Shown piece after piece: positions 47,700 to 57,000 of a stretch of DNA of 64,000 bases (within the stretch, counting starts at the first letter, position 1; each line of letters opens with the position of its first letter). Below the pieces are notes generated by a model, which saw nothing but the letters and a program-made list of their open reading frames with translations, was not told the DNA's origin and ran no database searches. Both the position numbers and the translations under genes were made by a program. Origin of the DNA: an uncultured Clostridia bacterium (GTDB taxonomy: Bacteria; Bacillota; Clostridia; Tissierellales; Peptoniphilaceae); the NCBI GenBank assembly GCA_947254025.1, contig CAMYBS010000001.1, forward strand, positions 62,001 to 126,000. The letters run 5' to 3'.

Positions 47700-49157
47700 A
47701 TGAAATATTTTTTAGGTGGAGAAAATGAAAAAGTTTACCTATACTCTAAGATGTTAAATAGACACGGAATTATTGCTGGAGCAACTGGTACTGGTAAGAC
47801 TGTTACACTAAAAGTAATTAGTGAGATGCTTAATAATGACGGCATCAATACCTTCATTACTGATGTTAAAGGTGACATTATGAGTCTTAGCGAGAATGGC
47901 GAGAGAAACGATAAGATAGACGAAAGAATTGAAAAGCTTGGCATTGATGACTACCAAGTTGACAGCTTCCCTGTTGAAATTTTCGATATATATAAAAAAG
48001 GTGTTCCATTAAGAGCCTCTGTTACTGATGTAGGCCCCGTACTTCTTTCAAAGATGCTTGGTCTTAACGAAGTACAAAGCGGCGTCATTGATGTTATGTA
48101 TAAAATCGCCGATGAGAATGGACTTAAGCTTATTGATTTTAAAGATTTGAAGATTATGCTTAAGTACATGGCGGACTTTTCTAGTGATATTTCAAGTAAG
48201 TATGGTAATGTTGCTAAGCAAAGTATAAATGCTATACAAAGAACTCTTATTAGATTTGAAAATGAAGGTGCTATAGATTTCTTTGGTGAACCTTCTTTCG
48301 ATGTTGATGATCTTTTAGTAAACAGTGGTGAAAAAGGAACAGCAAACATACTTAATTGCACTGAGCTTTATTTGAACTCAAAGATGTATCAATCTGTTGT
48401 CATATATCTACTTAGTCAAATATTTACTAGCCTTGAAGAAGTCGGAGATTTGGATAAGCCAAAACTTGTTTTGTTCCTAGATGAAGCTCACCTAATTTTT
48501 AAGGACTTAAATAAAAAGATGCTTGAAAATATCGTAACTATCATAAAACTTATCAGGTCTAAGGGCGTTGGTATATTCTTCGTTACTCAAAATCCTAAAG
48601 ACATACCTGAAGAAGTTCTTAGCCAATTGTCTAATAGAATTGAGCACGCACTAAGAGCCTACACTCCAAATGAGATTAAGAATGTAAAGTATGCTGCAGA
48701 TAGCTTTAGAAAGAATCCTAACTTTGACAGCGAAAAAGCCATACTTAATCTTAAAACTGGTGAAGCCCTAGTCTCTACTCTTAATGAAGATGGCGAACCA
48801 TCCATTGCAGAGATTACCCTTATAAGACCTCCTATGTCAAAGATTGGTATGATAGATGATGCTGTATTTAATGATATTGTTAATAGCTCTGATTTTAATA
48901 AAAAATATAAAGACGCTATCGACAGAGAGTCTGCATATGAGATACTTAGTGAAAGATATGTTCAAATCAATAAAGAGATGGAAGAAGAAAAAGCCGAAAA
49001 AGAAGCGCAAAAAGAATACAGAACAAAACAAAATCAAAAGAAGAGAAATGAAGGCATGGCTGATAAAGTCATAAAAAGAGTTTTCAGCGCTTTTACTTAT
49101 CAAATAGGTAAAACTGTTGCAAGAGACATAATGAATACATTTAAGAAAAAATTCTAA
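47700..49157 (+). CDS. HerA-like ATPase (YjgR/DUF853 family)
   Basis: 485 aa. Walker A GATGTGKTVTLK near residue 27 and Walker B LVLFLDEAHLIF near residue 260 are those of the HerA/FtsK-like ATPase group, and FVTQNPKDIP with LSNRIEHALRA supplies sensor and arginine-finger regions. A Lys/Glu-rich segment near residues 425-455 is probably a coiled coil. HerA proteins move along DNA during end processing, but the YjgR branch has no proven role and no NurA nuclease gene is here. Single gene with its own promoter; its terminator seems to be interrupted. Confidence 0.9.
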   Translation: MKYFLGGENEKVYLYSKMLNRHGIIAGATGTGKTVTLKVISEMLNNDGINTFITDVKGDIMSLSENGERNDKIDERIEKLGIDDYQVDSFPVEIFDIYKKGVPLRASVTDVGPVLLSKMLGLNEVQSGVIDVMYKIADENGLKLIDFKDLKIMLKYMADFSSDISSKYGNVAKQSINAIQRTLIRFENEGAIDFFGEPSFDVDDLLVNSGEKGTANILNCTELYLNSKMYQSVVIYLLSQIFTSLEEVGDLDKPKLVLFLDEAHLIFKDLNKKMLENIVTIIKLIRSKGVGIFFVTQNPKDIPEEVLSQLSNRIEHALRAYTPNEIKNVKYAADSFRKNPNFDSEKAILNLKTGEALVSTLNEDGEPSIAEITLIRPPMSKIGMIDDAVFNDIVNSSDFNKKYKDAIDRESAYEILSERYVQINKEMEEEKAEKEAQKEYRTKQNQKKRNEGMADKVIKRVFSAFTYQIGKTVARDIMNTFKKKF

Positions 49158-49172
49158 ATAAAATAAAGCTAT

Positions 49173-49182
49173 AGCCAGAGCA
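49173..49182 (+). other. Stranded left arm of a terminator (possible insertion boundary)
   Basis: AGCCAGAGCA lies 16 nt after the HerA-like stop codon but lacks its pairing partner. The same GCCAGAGCA, with a complete right arm (GCCCTGGCTTTT), occurs at 54017-54040. The A at 49173 would even extend that stem by one pair, where the 54017 copy has G. It is read as the left part of the original HerA-gene terminator. Confidence 0.45.
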
Positions 49183-49187
49183 CAATG

Positions 49188-49232
49188 ATATGTACCCTCC
49201 TTAGTAATTTGTCCAGTAAGGAGGGTACATAT
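49188..49232. repeat. Perfect 16-bp inverted repeat at the edge of the metal-uptake operon
   Basis: ATATGTACCCTCCTTA (49188-49203) and TAAGGAGGGTACATAT (49217-49232) with a 13-base centre. It lies between the convergent HerA-like and cupin genes. Neither strand has a U-tract after the stem, so it is a strong hairpin but not a standard terminator. It could be a factor-dependent terminator, an RNA-stability end or an element terminus. Confidence 0.75.
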
Positions 49233-49250
49233 AAAAACTAATTCGTTCTT

Positions 49251-49898
49251 TTATTTATCTATAGATAAGACTAATAACATTTTAAATCTTGTAATTGCAG
49301 TTACATTGTGGATTACATTTGCCGGAAATACTATTTGTTCTCCAGATTCAATCTCGATTTCTTTGTCTCCAACAAGAAGCTTTGCCTTGCCCTCAAGTGC
49401 CATGACAAGAGCATCTCCAGGAGCCTTATGAGGTTTTAGACCTTCTCCTGCATCAAAAGCCATTAAAAATACCTTAAACTCGTCTTTAGATACAAGGTCA
49501 ATATTTACAATTGCTCCATCTACATAATCTAAACAGTTAATTAATTTGATTTTCTTTCCTTTTTCAATATTTTTCATTTCATCCTCCTCTAAGTTAATTG
49601 CGATTTCTAAAAATATACTTTTTTTATATGTCTCTATGTCAAAAAGTTTGTTTTTTTCAAAAAGTATTAATTCATTATTTATAAGTTTTTCATTATTAAA
49701 GTTAATCTCGCCTTTTAAAACAAAATATATTCTTTCTTCAGCATAGAATTCAGGGGAAATGTCCGTGTTTTGGTCAAGACCCATGAGTAAGATATGACGA
49801 TCACATAAATCTAAGAGTTTCTTGCTTATAGTTTGATTTTCTTTTATGGGTATGACCTCTTCTGGTGTCAATATTTTTCCCTTGCTAATATTTTTCAT
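49251..49898 (-). CDS. Bicupin protein of the metal-uptake operon
   Basis: 215 aa with two cupin-like halves. The N-terminal half (about 40-100) lacks the usual His set, whereas the C-terminal half has FDAGEGLKPHKAPGDALVMALEGKAKL followed by GEQIVFPANVIHNVTA, with His residues able to bind a metal. A GGAG site precedes ATG 49898. It is the last gene of the operon and starts 1 nt after the ATPase stop codon. Cupins next to transporters often sense or bind the ligand; here that is only inference. No enzymatic activity can be assigned. Confidence 0.82.
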   Translation of the reverse strand: MKNISKGKILTPEEVIPIKENQTISKKLLDLCDRHILLMGLDQNTDISPEFYAEERIYFVLKGEINFNNEKLINNELILFEKNKLFDIETYKKSIFLEIAINLEEDEMKNIEKGKKIKLINCLDYVDGAIVNIDLVSKDEFKVFLMAFDAGEGLKPHKAPGDALVMALEGKAKLLVGDKEIEIESGEQIVFPANVIHNVTAITRFKMLLVLSIDK

Positions 49899-49899
49899 T

Positions 49900-50703
49900 T
49901 TAATCTCCTACAATTCTAATTGGTATTACAGCCTCATATTCTTTTTCATGTTTTTTTATTTTTTCGAGTATAACCTCTACCCCAAAGGCGTCTTTCATAT
50001 TTTCCTTACAGATAATATCAGACGTTTTGCCTATTTTATGTCTAGCATTTTCCATTAACATCAAGCATTTATCCGCTATTTCAAGAGCATGGGCTGGGTA
50101 ATGAGTATTTATAATAACACTAATATTATCTATCTTGGATAGTTTTTTGATTAATGAAATTATTTTAAGTTGATTTTTAAAATCAAGACCACTTTCTGGC
50201 TCATCTAATATGATTAAGCTTGGATCTGAAATTAAGGCTCTGGCTATGAGAACCATCTGAAGTTCTCCTCCACTCATCACTGAACATGACTTATCTTTAA
50301 GATTTTCTATAGCTAAGCTTTTCATAAGATTTTCTGCCTTTTCATATTCTCTTGCACCTGGTTTTGCAAATGGTCCAAGTTTACTAGAAAGCCCTAACAC
50401 TACCATATCAATTCCAGAATATTCAAAAGAAAATGATCTTTTTTGAGGAACATATGATATCTTAGACCATAAGTCTCTTCTATTAAAACTTGAAATATCT
50501 TTTCCATCCATAAAACTCTTTCCTAGTTTCCATTTTTCAAAATCACATATACATCTTATAAGGCTAGTCTTGCCAACTCCATTGGGTCCTAAAATAGATA
50601 AAACCTCACCTTGATTCAAACAAAAAGATAAATTCTTAAATAATACATTATTTTCATCATGATAAAATCCTGCATCTTTTACTTCTAACTTAATTGAAAC
50701 CAC
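49900..50703 (-). CDS. Iron-chelate/cobalamin-type ABC ATP-binding protein (FecE-like)
   Basis: 267 aa. Walker A GPNGVGKTS near residue 37, ISYVPQKRSFSF (Q-loop), signature MSGGELQMV, Walker B LIILDEPESGLD, switch NTHYPAHALEIAD. This is the FecE/BtuD/FhuC subgroup driving FecCD-type permeases. The frame opens at GTG 50703, inside the end of the permease gene (14-nt overlap). The ribosome site there (GGGGG) is very close, so the exact start is uncertain. It forms the importer with the permease and lipoprotein upstream. Confidence 0.92.
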   Translation of the reverse strand: MVSIKLEVKDAGFYHDENNVLFKNLSFCLNQGEVLSILGPNGVGKTSLIRCICDFEKWKLGKSFMDGKDISSFNRRDLWSKISYVPQKRSFSFEYSGIDMVVLGLSSKLGPFAKPGAREYEKAENLMKSLAIENLKDKSCSVMSGGELQMVLIARALISDPSLIILDEPESGLDFKNQLKIISLIKKLSKIDNISVIINTHYPAHALEIADKCLMLMENARHKIGKTSDIICKENMKDAFGVEVILEKIKKHEKEYEAVIPIRIVGD

Positions 50704-51718
50704 CCCCGGTTTTTCTAATTAAACTTATAAAAATGGGAGCTCCAATTATTGCTGTAAGAACTGAAATAGGTAATTCTATTACAGAAACCGTTCTTGATAA
50801 AGCTTCTATTAGTACCATAAGACTTGCTCCTAAAGATATACTAAAAGGTAGGGTGTGAGTATTATTGGCTCCCACCATCATCCTTGCCATGTGAGGAATT
50901 ATCAAACCAATCCATCCGACTTGACCACACATTGATATAGATGAAGCTGTAATAAGTGTTGATGCAAATATAAAAATAAGCCTAGTTTTTTTTACATTAA
51001 CTCCTAGACTTTTTGCTTCATCTTCTGATAGGCTCATGATATTTAGCCTAAATATCAATAGTCTTATTATGATGACTCCCAAAATTATTAGGGGCGCAGA
51101 TAACATCAAATTTTTATAAGATGATCTTGCAAAAGAACCCATAAGCCAATAACTGATGGCTGGCAACTTATCTGTCGGGTCTGCTGTATATTTTAGAAGA
51201 GACGCTAGAGCATTTGATAATGATGAAACTACAAGACCTGCTAGTATAAGCATTATCGTTGATGACCTAGTTCTACTCTTGCCAATATAAAGGGTTAAAA
51301 CTACTCCAATTAATCCAAAAGCTAAAGCAAAGACTTGAATAGATAAGGTTGAAAGCGATAAAAGTATACCAATTACAGCTCCAAGACTTGCAGCTGAGCT
51401 TACACCTAGTATATCAGGAGTTGCCAAGGGGTTTGAAAAAACCCCTTGAAACGCAAGACCTGCTGTGGAAAGACCAGCTCCCACTATTAGACCAGTAATA
51501 ATTCTTGGTAATCTCACATTTATTATTACTGATTCAAGCATAGGATCAAAGTCTCTTCCTCCTAAATAAGCATTAAAAAAATCGATAATCTGTCCTATGC
51601 TTAGAGGCATCCTACCTATAGCAAGTGCCAAAACGCAGATCAATATAGGTAGACTAATTAGTATCACATATGAGCTTGCTGTTATCTTTTTATCTTTGAT
51701 AAAGATTTCTTTAATCAT
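50690..51718 (-). CDS. FecCD-family ABC permease
   Basis: 342 aa, about nine to ten membrane helices. Typical FecCD stretches are RLPRIITGLIVGAGLSTAGL near residue 70, NPLATPDILGVSSAASLGAVIG, LGVNVKKTRL, and GQVGWIGLIIPHMARMM, where it docks with the ATPase. Two copies are expected per importer. Start ATG 51718 overlaps the lipoprotein gene by 4 nt. Ligand class is iron-siderophore, heme or cobalamin. Confidence 0.95.
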   Translation of the reverse strand: MIKEIFIKDKKITASSYVILISLPILICVLALAIGRMPLSIGQIIDFFNAYLGGRDFDPMLESVIINVRLPRIITGLIVGAGLSTAGLAFQGVFSNPLATPDILGVSSAASLGAVIGILLSLSTLSIQVFALAFGLIGVVLTLYIGKSRTRSSTIMLILAGLVVSSLSNALASLLKYTADPTDKLPAISYWLMGSFARSSYKNLMLSAPLIILGVIIIRLLIFRLNIMSLSEDEAKSLGVNVKKTRLIFIFASTLITASSISMCGQVGWIGLIIPHMARMMVGANNTHTLPFSISLGASLMVLIEALSRTVSVIELPISVLTAIIGAPIFISLIRKTGGGFN

Positions 51719-52893
51719 ATATCAAACATATCCTCAATTTGTTCATTTGTTAATTCATAATCATACCATGTTTTATAGTAATCTTTAATCATTGCTTTTA
51801 GATCATAGTCTTTAAATTCTTCTGGGTAAGTTGATTTTGCAAGCCAAGCTAGTACAAGTGGTCCGTCTGGATTTGGTGTAAACCAATTCCACATGCCAAG
51901 CTTAGTGTTATAAACTTTTTTATCCTTAACAGCTTTCATATTTGAAAAATTGATACCTTCTACTGAATTTTCAAATACATCTTTTGTTGTAATATCAAGA
52001 AGACCAGGTCCATCAAGATAAAGTATATCTGGATTCCATTGATAAAATTGTTCAATAGAAACTTTGGCGAACCCTTTTGCTTCATTAGCTAAATTTTTAA
52101 CACCAATTCTATTTAGCCAGAAATCCCCAAAAACACCTTTGCCAGCAACCATTGGTACACCTTGAACATACTTCCATAAAATCACACCAGTTGGTTTTTT
52201 ACTATCATCTATTTTTGAAATTCTTTCTTCAACATCTTTTACAATATCTTGACCTGCTTTTATAAAATCATCTGTCTTTCCGTTTTCGCCAAATACATCT
52301 TCTAAGAGCTTTAACCATTGTGTGTACCTATCTATTGGGTCAGCTGGTCCATTTGTGCCAACTGTAGCAAATCCTACACACGGAATCCCTGTCTTTTTAA
52401 GAGTTTCATAGTGTTCTTTATTCGAAGCATTGTAAAAAATAACATCTGGTTTAAGCTTCATTATTTCCTCAATATTAATGTCAGATTGAGCTTGAACTGT
52501 ATTTTGGCTATCAAGAAGCTCTGGAGCTATATCTTTTAAAACTGTATTTGAGATTACTTGCTTAAGAGAACCCGCATAACCAACAATATACGGAGCCTTT
52601 CCATGGTGATAAGCCATATAAGTAGATAAAATAGGAATCTGGTCTATTACTATTCTTTCAATTTTCTCAGGAACCTCTATCGTGTTACCTGCGTGGTCTG
52701 TGATTGTCCTGGTTTTTTTATTTTCATCATTAGTTTCTTCTGTCTTTTCTGTCTTTTCTTCCTTTTTCTCGGTTTGAGCTACTTCCTTACTTTCTAAATT
52801 TTGTCCAGTTTTTTTATTGCCACAAGCAGTCATGCCTGTTAAGGCAAGCACTGTCAAGCATAAAATTAATGATATTTTTTTAATAGCTTTCAT
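51715..52893 (-). CDS. Substrate-binding lipoprotein of the metal-chelate ABC importer
   Basis: 392 aa. The N-terminus is a lipoprotein signal with lipobox MTAC, Cys24 being lipidated and anchored outside the membrane. A Glu/Lys/Thr-rich linker follows (about 30-60), then a FepB/PF01497-type fold: TITDHAGNTIEVPEKIERIV, IEEIMKLKPDVIFYN, and the C-terminal GMWNWFTPNPDGPLVLAWLAK. The binding-site ligands cannot be read from sequence. Iron chelates are the default expectation, though nickel or other metal complexes occur in this branch. The gene starts directly after the methyltransferase stop codon. Confidence 0.93.
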   Translation of the reverse strand: MKAIKKISLILCLTVLALTGMTACGNKKTGQNLESKEVAQTEKKEEKTEKTEETNDENKKTRTITDHAGNTIEVPEKIERIVIDQIPILSTYMAYHHGKAPYIVGYAGSLKQVISNTVLKDIAPELLDSQNTVQAQSDINIEEIMKLKPDVIFYNASNKEHYETLKKTGIPCVGFATVGTNGPADPIDRYTQWLKLLEDVFGENGKTDDFIKAGQDIVKDVEERISKIDDSKKPTGVILWKYVQGVPMVAGKGVFGDFWLNRIGVKNLANEAKGFAKVSIEQFYQWNPDILYLDGPGLLDITTKDVFENSVEGINFSNMKAVKDKKVYNTKLGMWNWFTPNPDGPLVLAWLAKSTYPEEFKDYDLKAMIKDYYKTWYDYELTNEQIEDMFDI

Positions 52894-53652
52894 CTAATCC
52901 TCCTTTTTACTTGCTAAAACTATATAAGAATTTTTTGCATTTTTAGAGTTCTCTAACATTTTTACAAATCTTTCCCTATTTTCTTCTGCATAAGCTTTTT
53001 TATAAAAATTTGCAGCCCCTACTGGTCCCTCATCTTTTATGATTGTATCCCTGTCTAAGAGAATCATCTTGCCAGTCCTTTGTGAAAAAGGTCTAAAAGA
53101 ATTTTCTATAAACAGTTTGTTCCAATTTTCTACGGTTAGAGGATACACATTCATGTTTGTAAATCTTGAAAGTTGCCTTCTTATATCTTCACTTTCATTT
53201 TCCACTGCCACATCATGAGTTAATAAATAGCCGCCTTTTTTTAAAGCTCTGTGATAATTTTTAAGAGCCTTTGCTTTTTCTTCATTTGGAAGCATGGTAA
53301 GCATTGCTTCATTAATTATTAAATCAAATGTTTCATCCTCGAAATCCAACTTTAAGGCATCCATATTCATAACTTCAATTTCTTTGTCTAGACCTAAAAG
53401 CTTTAGATTTTCCATAGCTTGATCTATGACAACTTGGTCATTGTCTATGCCTATTATTTTGCATTTATATTTAGTATAAACTCTTATTAGGTTATCTCCT
53501 CTATTGCAAGCAACTTCCAAAACTTGCATATCTTTATCAATCTGTACCTGATCAAGTAGCCAATCGGTCATAAGACCGCCGCCTGGTCTGAGCCTTGTTC
53601 TTCCAAGCATCTTTAAAAAATCGTGTCCAAAAATAATTTTACTTTTTTCCAT
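52894..53652 (-). CDS. Class I SAM-dependent methyltransferase of the metal-uptake operon
   Basis: 252 aa. Motif I is VLEVACNRGDNLIRVY near residues 40-55, then IGIDNDQVVIDQA (acidic loop), DLIINEAMLTML (motif IV) and LKKGGYLLTHDV. It is a small-molecule type fold with no signal peptide. An AAGGAG site precedes ATG 53652; an upstream in-frame ATG at 53685 lacks one. First gene of the operon, right behind a palindrome-controlled promoter. It may modify or release the imported metal complex, but there is no direct evidence for its substrate. Confidence 0.88.
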   Translation of the reverse strand: MEKSKIIFGHDFLKMLGRTRLRPGGGLMTDWLLDQVQIDKDMQVLEVACNRGDNLIRVYTKYKCKIIGIDNDQVVIDQAMENLKLLGLDKEIEVMNMDALKLDFEDETFDLIINEAMLTMLPNEEKAKALKNYHRALKKGGYLLTHDVAVENESEDIRRQLSRFTNMNVYPLTVENWNKLFIENSFRPFSQRTGKMILLDRDTIIKDEGPVGAANFYKKAYAEENRERFVKMLENSKNAKNSYIVLASKKED

Positions 53653-53885
53653 ATTTTCTCCTTTCTTATAAAAATAATTATGCATGTATAATTATAATAA
53701 AATCTTTATTTTATTAATGAAGAATATCTATATAATTTTGTCAAAAAATTTTAAGGGTAGTATTGTTGTAAGCAAAAGAATTTGTTTGTTAACAATAAAC
53801 AATAAAAAAAAGATTATAGATGGGATTTATGAGATTTCCGATTGTTTTTCTATAAATTCTTCTTGACAAAATTTGAAAATAGATA

Positions 53886-53905
53886 TAGTTAGCATATGCT
53901 AACTA
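53886..53905. promoter_or_regulatory. 20-bp palindromic operator resembling DtxR/IdeR boxes
   Basis: TAGTTAGCAT and ATGCTAACTA form a perfect 20-bp palindrome. It resembles the DtxR/IdeR consensus TTAGGTTAGCCTAACCTAA in its TTAG-TTAGC...GCTAA-CTAA layout. It covers the likely transcription start of the minus-strand promoter at 53911-53939, so a bound metalloregulator would block transcription. Regulator identity is inferred. Confidence 0.7.
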
Positions 53906-53910
53906 ATGAT

Positions 53911-53939
53911 ATTATACAACTCGAGCTTTTAATTGTCAA
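53911..53939 (-). promoter_or_regulatory. Consensus promoter of the metal-uptake operon
   Basis: Minus-strand TTGACA (53934-53939), exactly 17 nt, TATAAT (53911-53916), with both hexamers perfect. It is the best promoter in the window, which fits a strong promoter held down by a repressor. Confidence 0.88.
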
Positions 53940-54016
53940 TAATTTTTGCATAAATATTTCATTTTATTGAAACATTATTATAATATCTTTATAATAATGC
54001 CCGCATATAAAAATTG

Positions 54017-54040
54017 GCCAGAGCATTTGCCCTGGCTTTT
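54017..54040. terminator. Terminator hairpin facing the metal-uptake operon
   Basis: GCCAG-A-GC / GC-C-CTGGC stem with an A/C mismatch and an ATTT loop, followed by TTTT on the plus strand. No plus-strand gene precedes it now; it would suit the HerA-like gene 4.9 kb to the left. Confidence 0.75.
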
Positions 54041-54052
54041 CACTTACAAAAA

Positions 54053-54078
54053 AAGACTAGAGCTTATGCCCTAGTCTT
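54053..54078 (-). terminator. Terminator of ileS
   Basis: AAGACTAG-A-GC / GC-C-CTAGTCTT stem with the same A/C mismatch design as its neighbour, TTAT loop, and seven T on the minus strand just after the ileS stop codon. Confidence 0.85.
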
Positions 54079-54085
54079 AATAAAT

Positions 54086-57000
54086 TTATATTCTTTCTAC
54101 AAATATCTTTATAGTTTTGTCGTTTAAATCTGTATCTTCAATACCAAGTTTCTTGTACTCAATACTATCAGCTACAGTCTCTTTTAATATAAAGTCTTTA
54201 AACTTGTTGAAAATTTCTTTCAAGTCATCGCTTGCTTCAACAGAGATTTTAATCTTGTCAAGAACATCAAAGTCATTTTGCTTTCTTAGTTGTTGTACCT
54301 TTGAGATGAATTCTCTTAGGTAACCTTCATCAAGTAGATCCTTTGTTAATTTAGTATCAAGTATGATGAAGACACCATTTTCCATTTCAACATTAAAGCC
54401 TTCTTTAGACTCAATTCTTACATCTACATAATCTTTCTTAATCTCAGTTGCTTCACCATTAAGCTCAATATTTTGGTCAGCGTGATCAAGCTTATCTACA
54501 AAGTCTATGCTATTAACGTTTAATAAATACTTAGTGAAGTCCTTGATCTTTGATCCAAGTATAGAACCTGCAACCTTGAAGTTTGGTTTTAAGTTGAAGT
54601 TCATATACTTCTTTAAGTCGTCTTCGTAGTAAACATGCTTAACGTTAAGCTCTTCCTTAATTAAATCAGTTAAGTCCTTAAGGTCTTCCTTATACTTACC
54701 ATCGATAACTATCTCATTAAGAGGTATTCTAACCTTGATCTTAGCATTCTCTCTTGATGATCTTCCAAGCTTAACAAGTGTACGAACAAGATCCATCTTG
54801 AAGATAAGCTTTTCATCAATTAAATCCTTGTTAGCCTTTGGATAATAATCTATGTGAACTGACTCTAGGTCACCAAGTCTTTGATATAGTTCCTCGGCTG
54901 TATACGGAGCAAATGGAGCTATAATCTTAGAAACGCCAAGAAGTATTTCATATGTTGTTTGTAAAACAGCCTTCTTGTCATCATCAAGTTCTGTAGCCCA
55001 AAATCTTCTTCTTGAACGTCTGATGTACCAGTTTGATATATCTTCAACAACAAAATCTTGTATCATTCTAACAACATTTGTTAATTCAAACTTATCCATC
55101 TCTTCTTGTATTCTTTCAAGAAGCTTGTTGTACTTTGCAAGTATCCACTTGTCTATATCACTTCTCTTTTCATATGGCACGTCTAATGACTTTGGATCTA
55201 TGCCATCAGTTTGCAAATACATGTAGAAGAAGTTGTATACATTTCTAAGTGTGTTAAAGAACTTTGAACTTATATCCTTAATACCGTCAACGTCAACTTT
55301 CTTTGTAGTCCAAGCTGGTGATACATATAATAAGTACCATCTAACAGCATCCGCACCATATTCTTCGAATAGTTCAAACGGATCTATAGTATTGCCTCTA
55401 CTCTTACTCATCTTCTTGCCATACTTATCAAGAACTAGGTTATTAACAAGAACGTTCTTATATGGAGACTTATTCATCATATATGTTGATATAGCAAGTA
55501 AGCTGTAGAACCAGCCTCTAGTTTGGTCTATACCTTCGCAGATAAAATCTGCTGGGAACTTGTGATCAAAGTCTTCAGTGTGTTCAAATGGATAGTGCCA
55601 TTGGCTAAATGGCATTGCGCCTGAGTCGAACCAAACGTCAATTACATCCTTTTCTCTTGTCATCTTGCCGTGGCAATGAGGACATTCTAGGTGAACATCA
55701 TCAACAAATGGTCTGTGTAGTTCAATGTTTTCATCAATATTTTCAATAGCCTTTTCCTTTAGTTCTTTTCTAGAACCAATGCTCTCCATGTGACCGCACT
55801 CTTCGCATCTCCATATAGGAAGTGGTGTTCCCCAATATCTAGATCTTGATAGTGCCCAGTCTTTTAAATTGTCTAACCAGTTACCAAATCTCTTTTCACC
55901 AACATAGTCAGGGAACCAGTTAACAGTATCGTTATTAGCAACAATTTTATCCTTAAACTTAGTAACTTCTATATACCAAGATGGCTTTGCATAATAAAGA
56001 AGTGGTGTATGGCATCTCCAGCAATGTGGATAGTTGTGTTCTATCTTTTGTTTTCTATATAACTTATGTTCCTTCTTAAGTTCTTCTATGATTAATGGGT
56101 CGGCGTCCATTACCCACATGCCCTTCCATGGTGTATCTGTGTACTTACCTTCTTCATCAACTGGATTAAGAACAGGTAAATCATATCTTCTTGATGTATT
56201 ATAGTCATCTTCACCGAAGGCAGGTGCTGTGTGTACAATACCAGTACCATCTTCCATAGTAACATAGTCAGCTTCTGTTATGAAGAAAGCTTTTTTGTCG
56301 CAATGTAGATATGGAAGTAGTTGTTCATACTCCTCACCAACTAGGTCTGAACCCTTCATCTCAGCGATGATCTCATAGTTTTCAGCATCCTTTTCAAGAG
56401 CTTTTTTGAATAGAGCCTTTGCTAAATATAAAATTTCTCCAGTCTCTTTGTGTTTTATCTTAATATAATCAGCATCTTTATTAACTGTTAAGCTTACGTT
56501 TGAAGGAAGTGTCCATGGTGTAGTTGTCCAAGCAAGGTAGTATTCATTGTCTGTGCCTTTTTTCTTGAATTTCGCATAAACTGATTCTGTTTTAATCATT
56601 TCATAACCTTGAGCAACTTCATGAGATGCAAGTCCAGTACCACATCTTGGGCAGTAAGGCATAATCTTGTGACCTTCATATATTAGTCCATCCTTAAACA
56701 TCTTGTCTAGTATATGCCATACTGATTCAATGTAGTCATTGTCAAGAGTTATGTATGGATGATCAAGGTCGATTAGATAAGCCATCTTTTCAGTCATCTT
56801 TCTCCAAAGTGATTCATACTTAAATACTGACTCTTTACATTTTTCATTAAATTCTTTAACGCCATACTTTTCAATGTCTTGTTTATTATGAAGGCCTAAT
56901 TGTTTTTCAGCTTCTATCTCAACAGGAAGTCCATGAGTATCCCAACCAGCTTTTCTGTTTACATAGTAACCTTGCATAACCTTATATCTGCAGACAGAGT

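Larger units (their letters stand above)
53653..54085. other. Non-coding region between the metal-uptake operon and ileS
   Basis: 433 bp, very AT-rich. It contains, from right to left, the ileS terminator (54053-54078), a second terminator hairpin (54017-54040), a featureless AT-rich stretch (53940-54016), the consensus promoter and palindromic operator of the metal-uptake operon, and a leader of about 250 nt (53653-53904). A 60-codon plus-strand frame at 53684-53866 has no ribosome site and a low-complexity composition, so it is not called. I see no clear riboswitch fold in the leader. Confidence 0.7.

Noticed and set aside
48837..49103. Minus-strand frame antisense to the HerA-like gene
   Set aside because: Phe/Leu-rich shadow of the Lys/Glu-rich coiled coil, no ribosome site.
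53684..53866. 60-codon plus-strand frame in the leader of the metal-uptake operon
   Set aside because: No ribosome site, low-complexity Ile/Lys/Asn composition, antisense to the transcribed leader.
49183..54016. Classical transposon carrying the metal-uptake genes
   Set aside because: No transposase, integrase or matching terminal inverted repeats at both ends; only a short direct repeat is seen.
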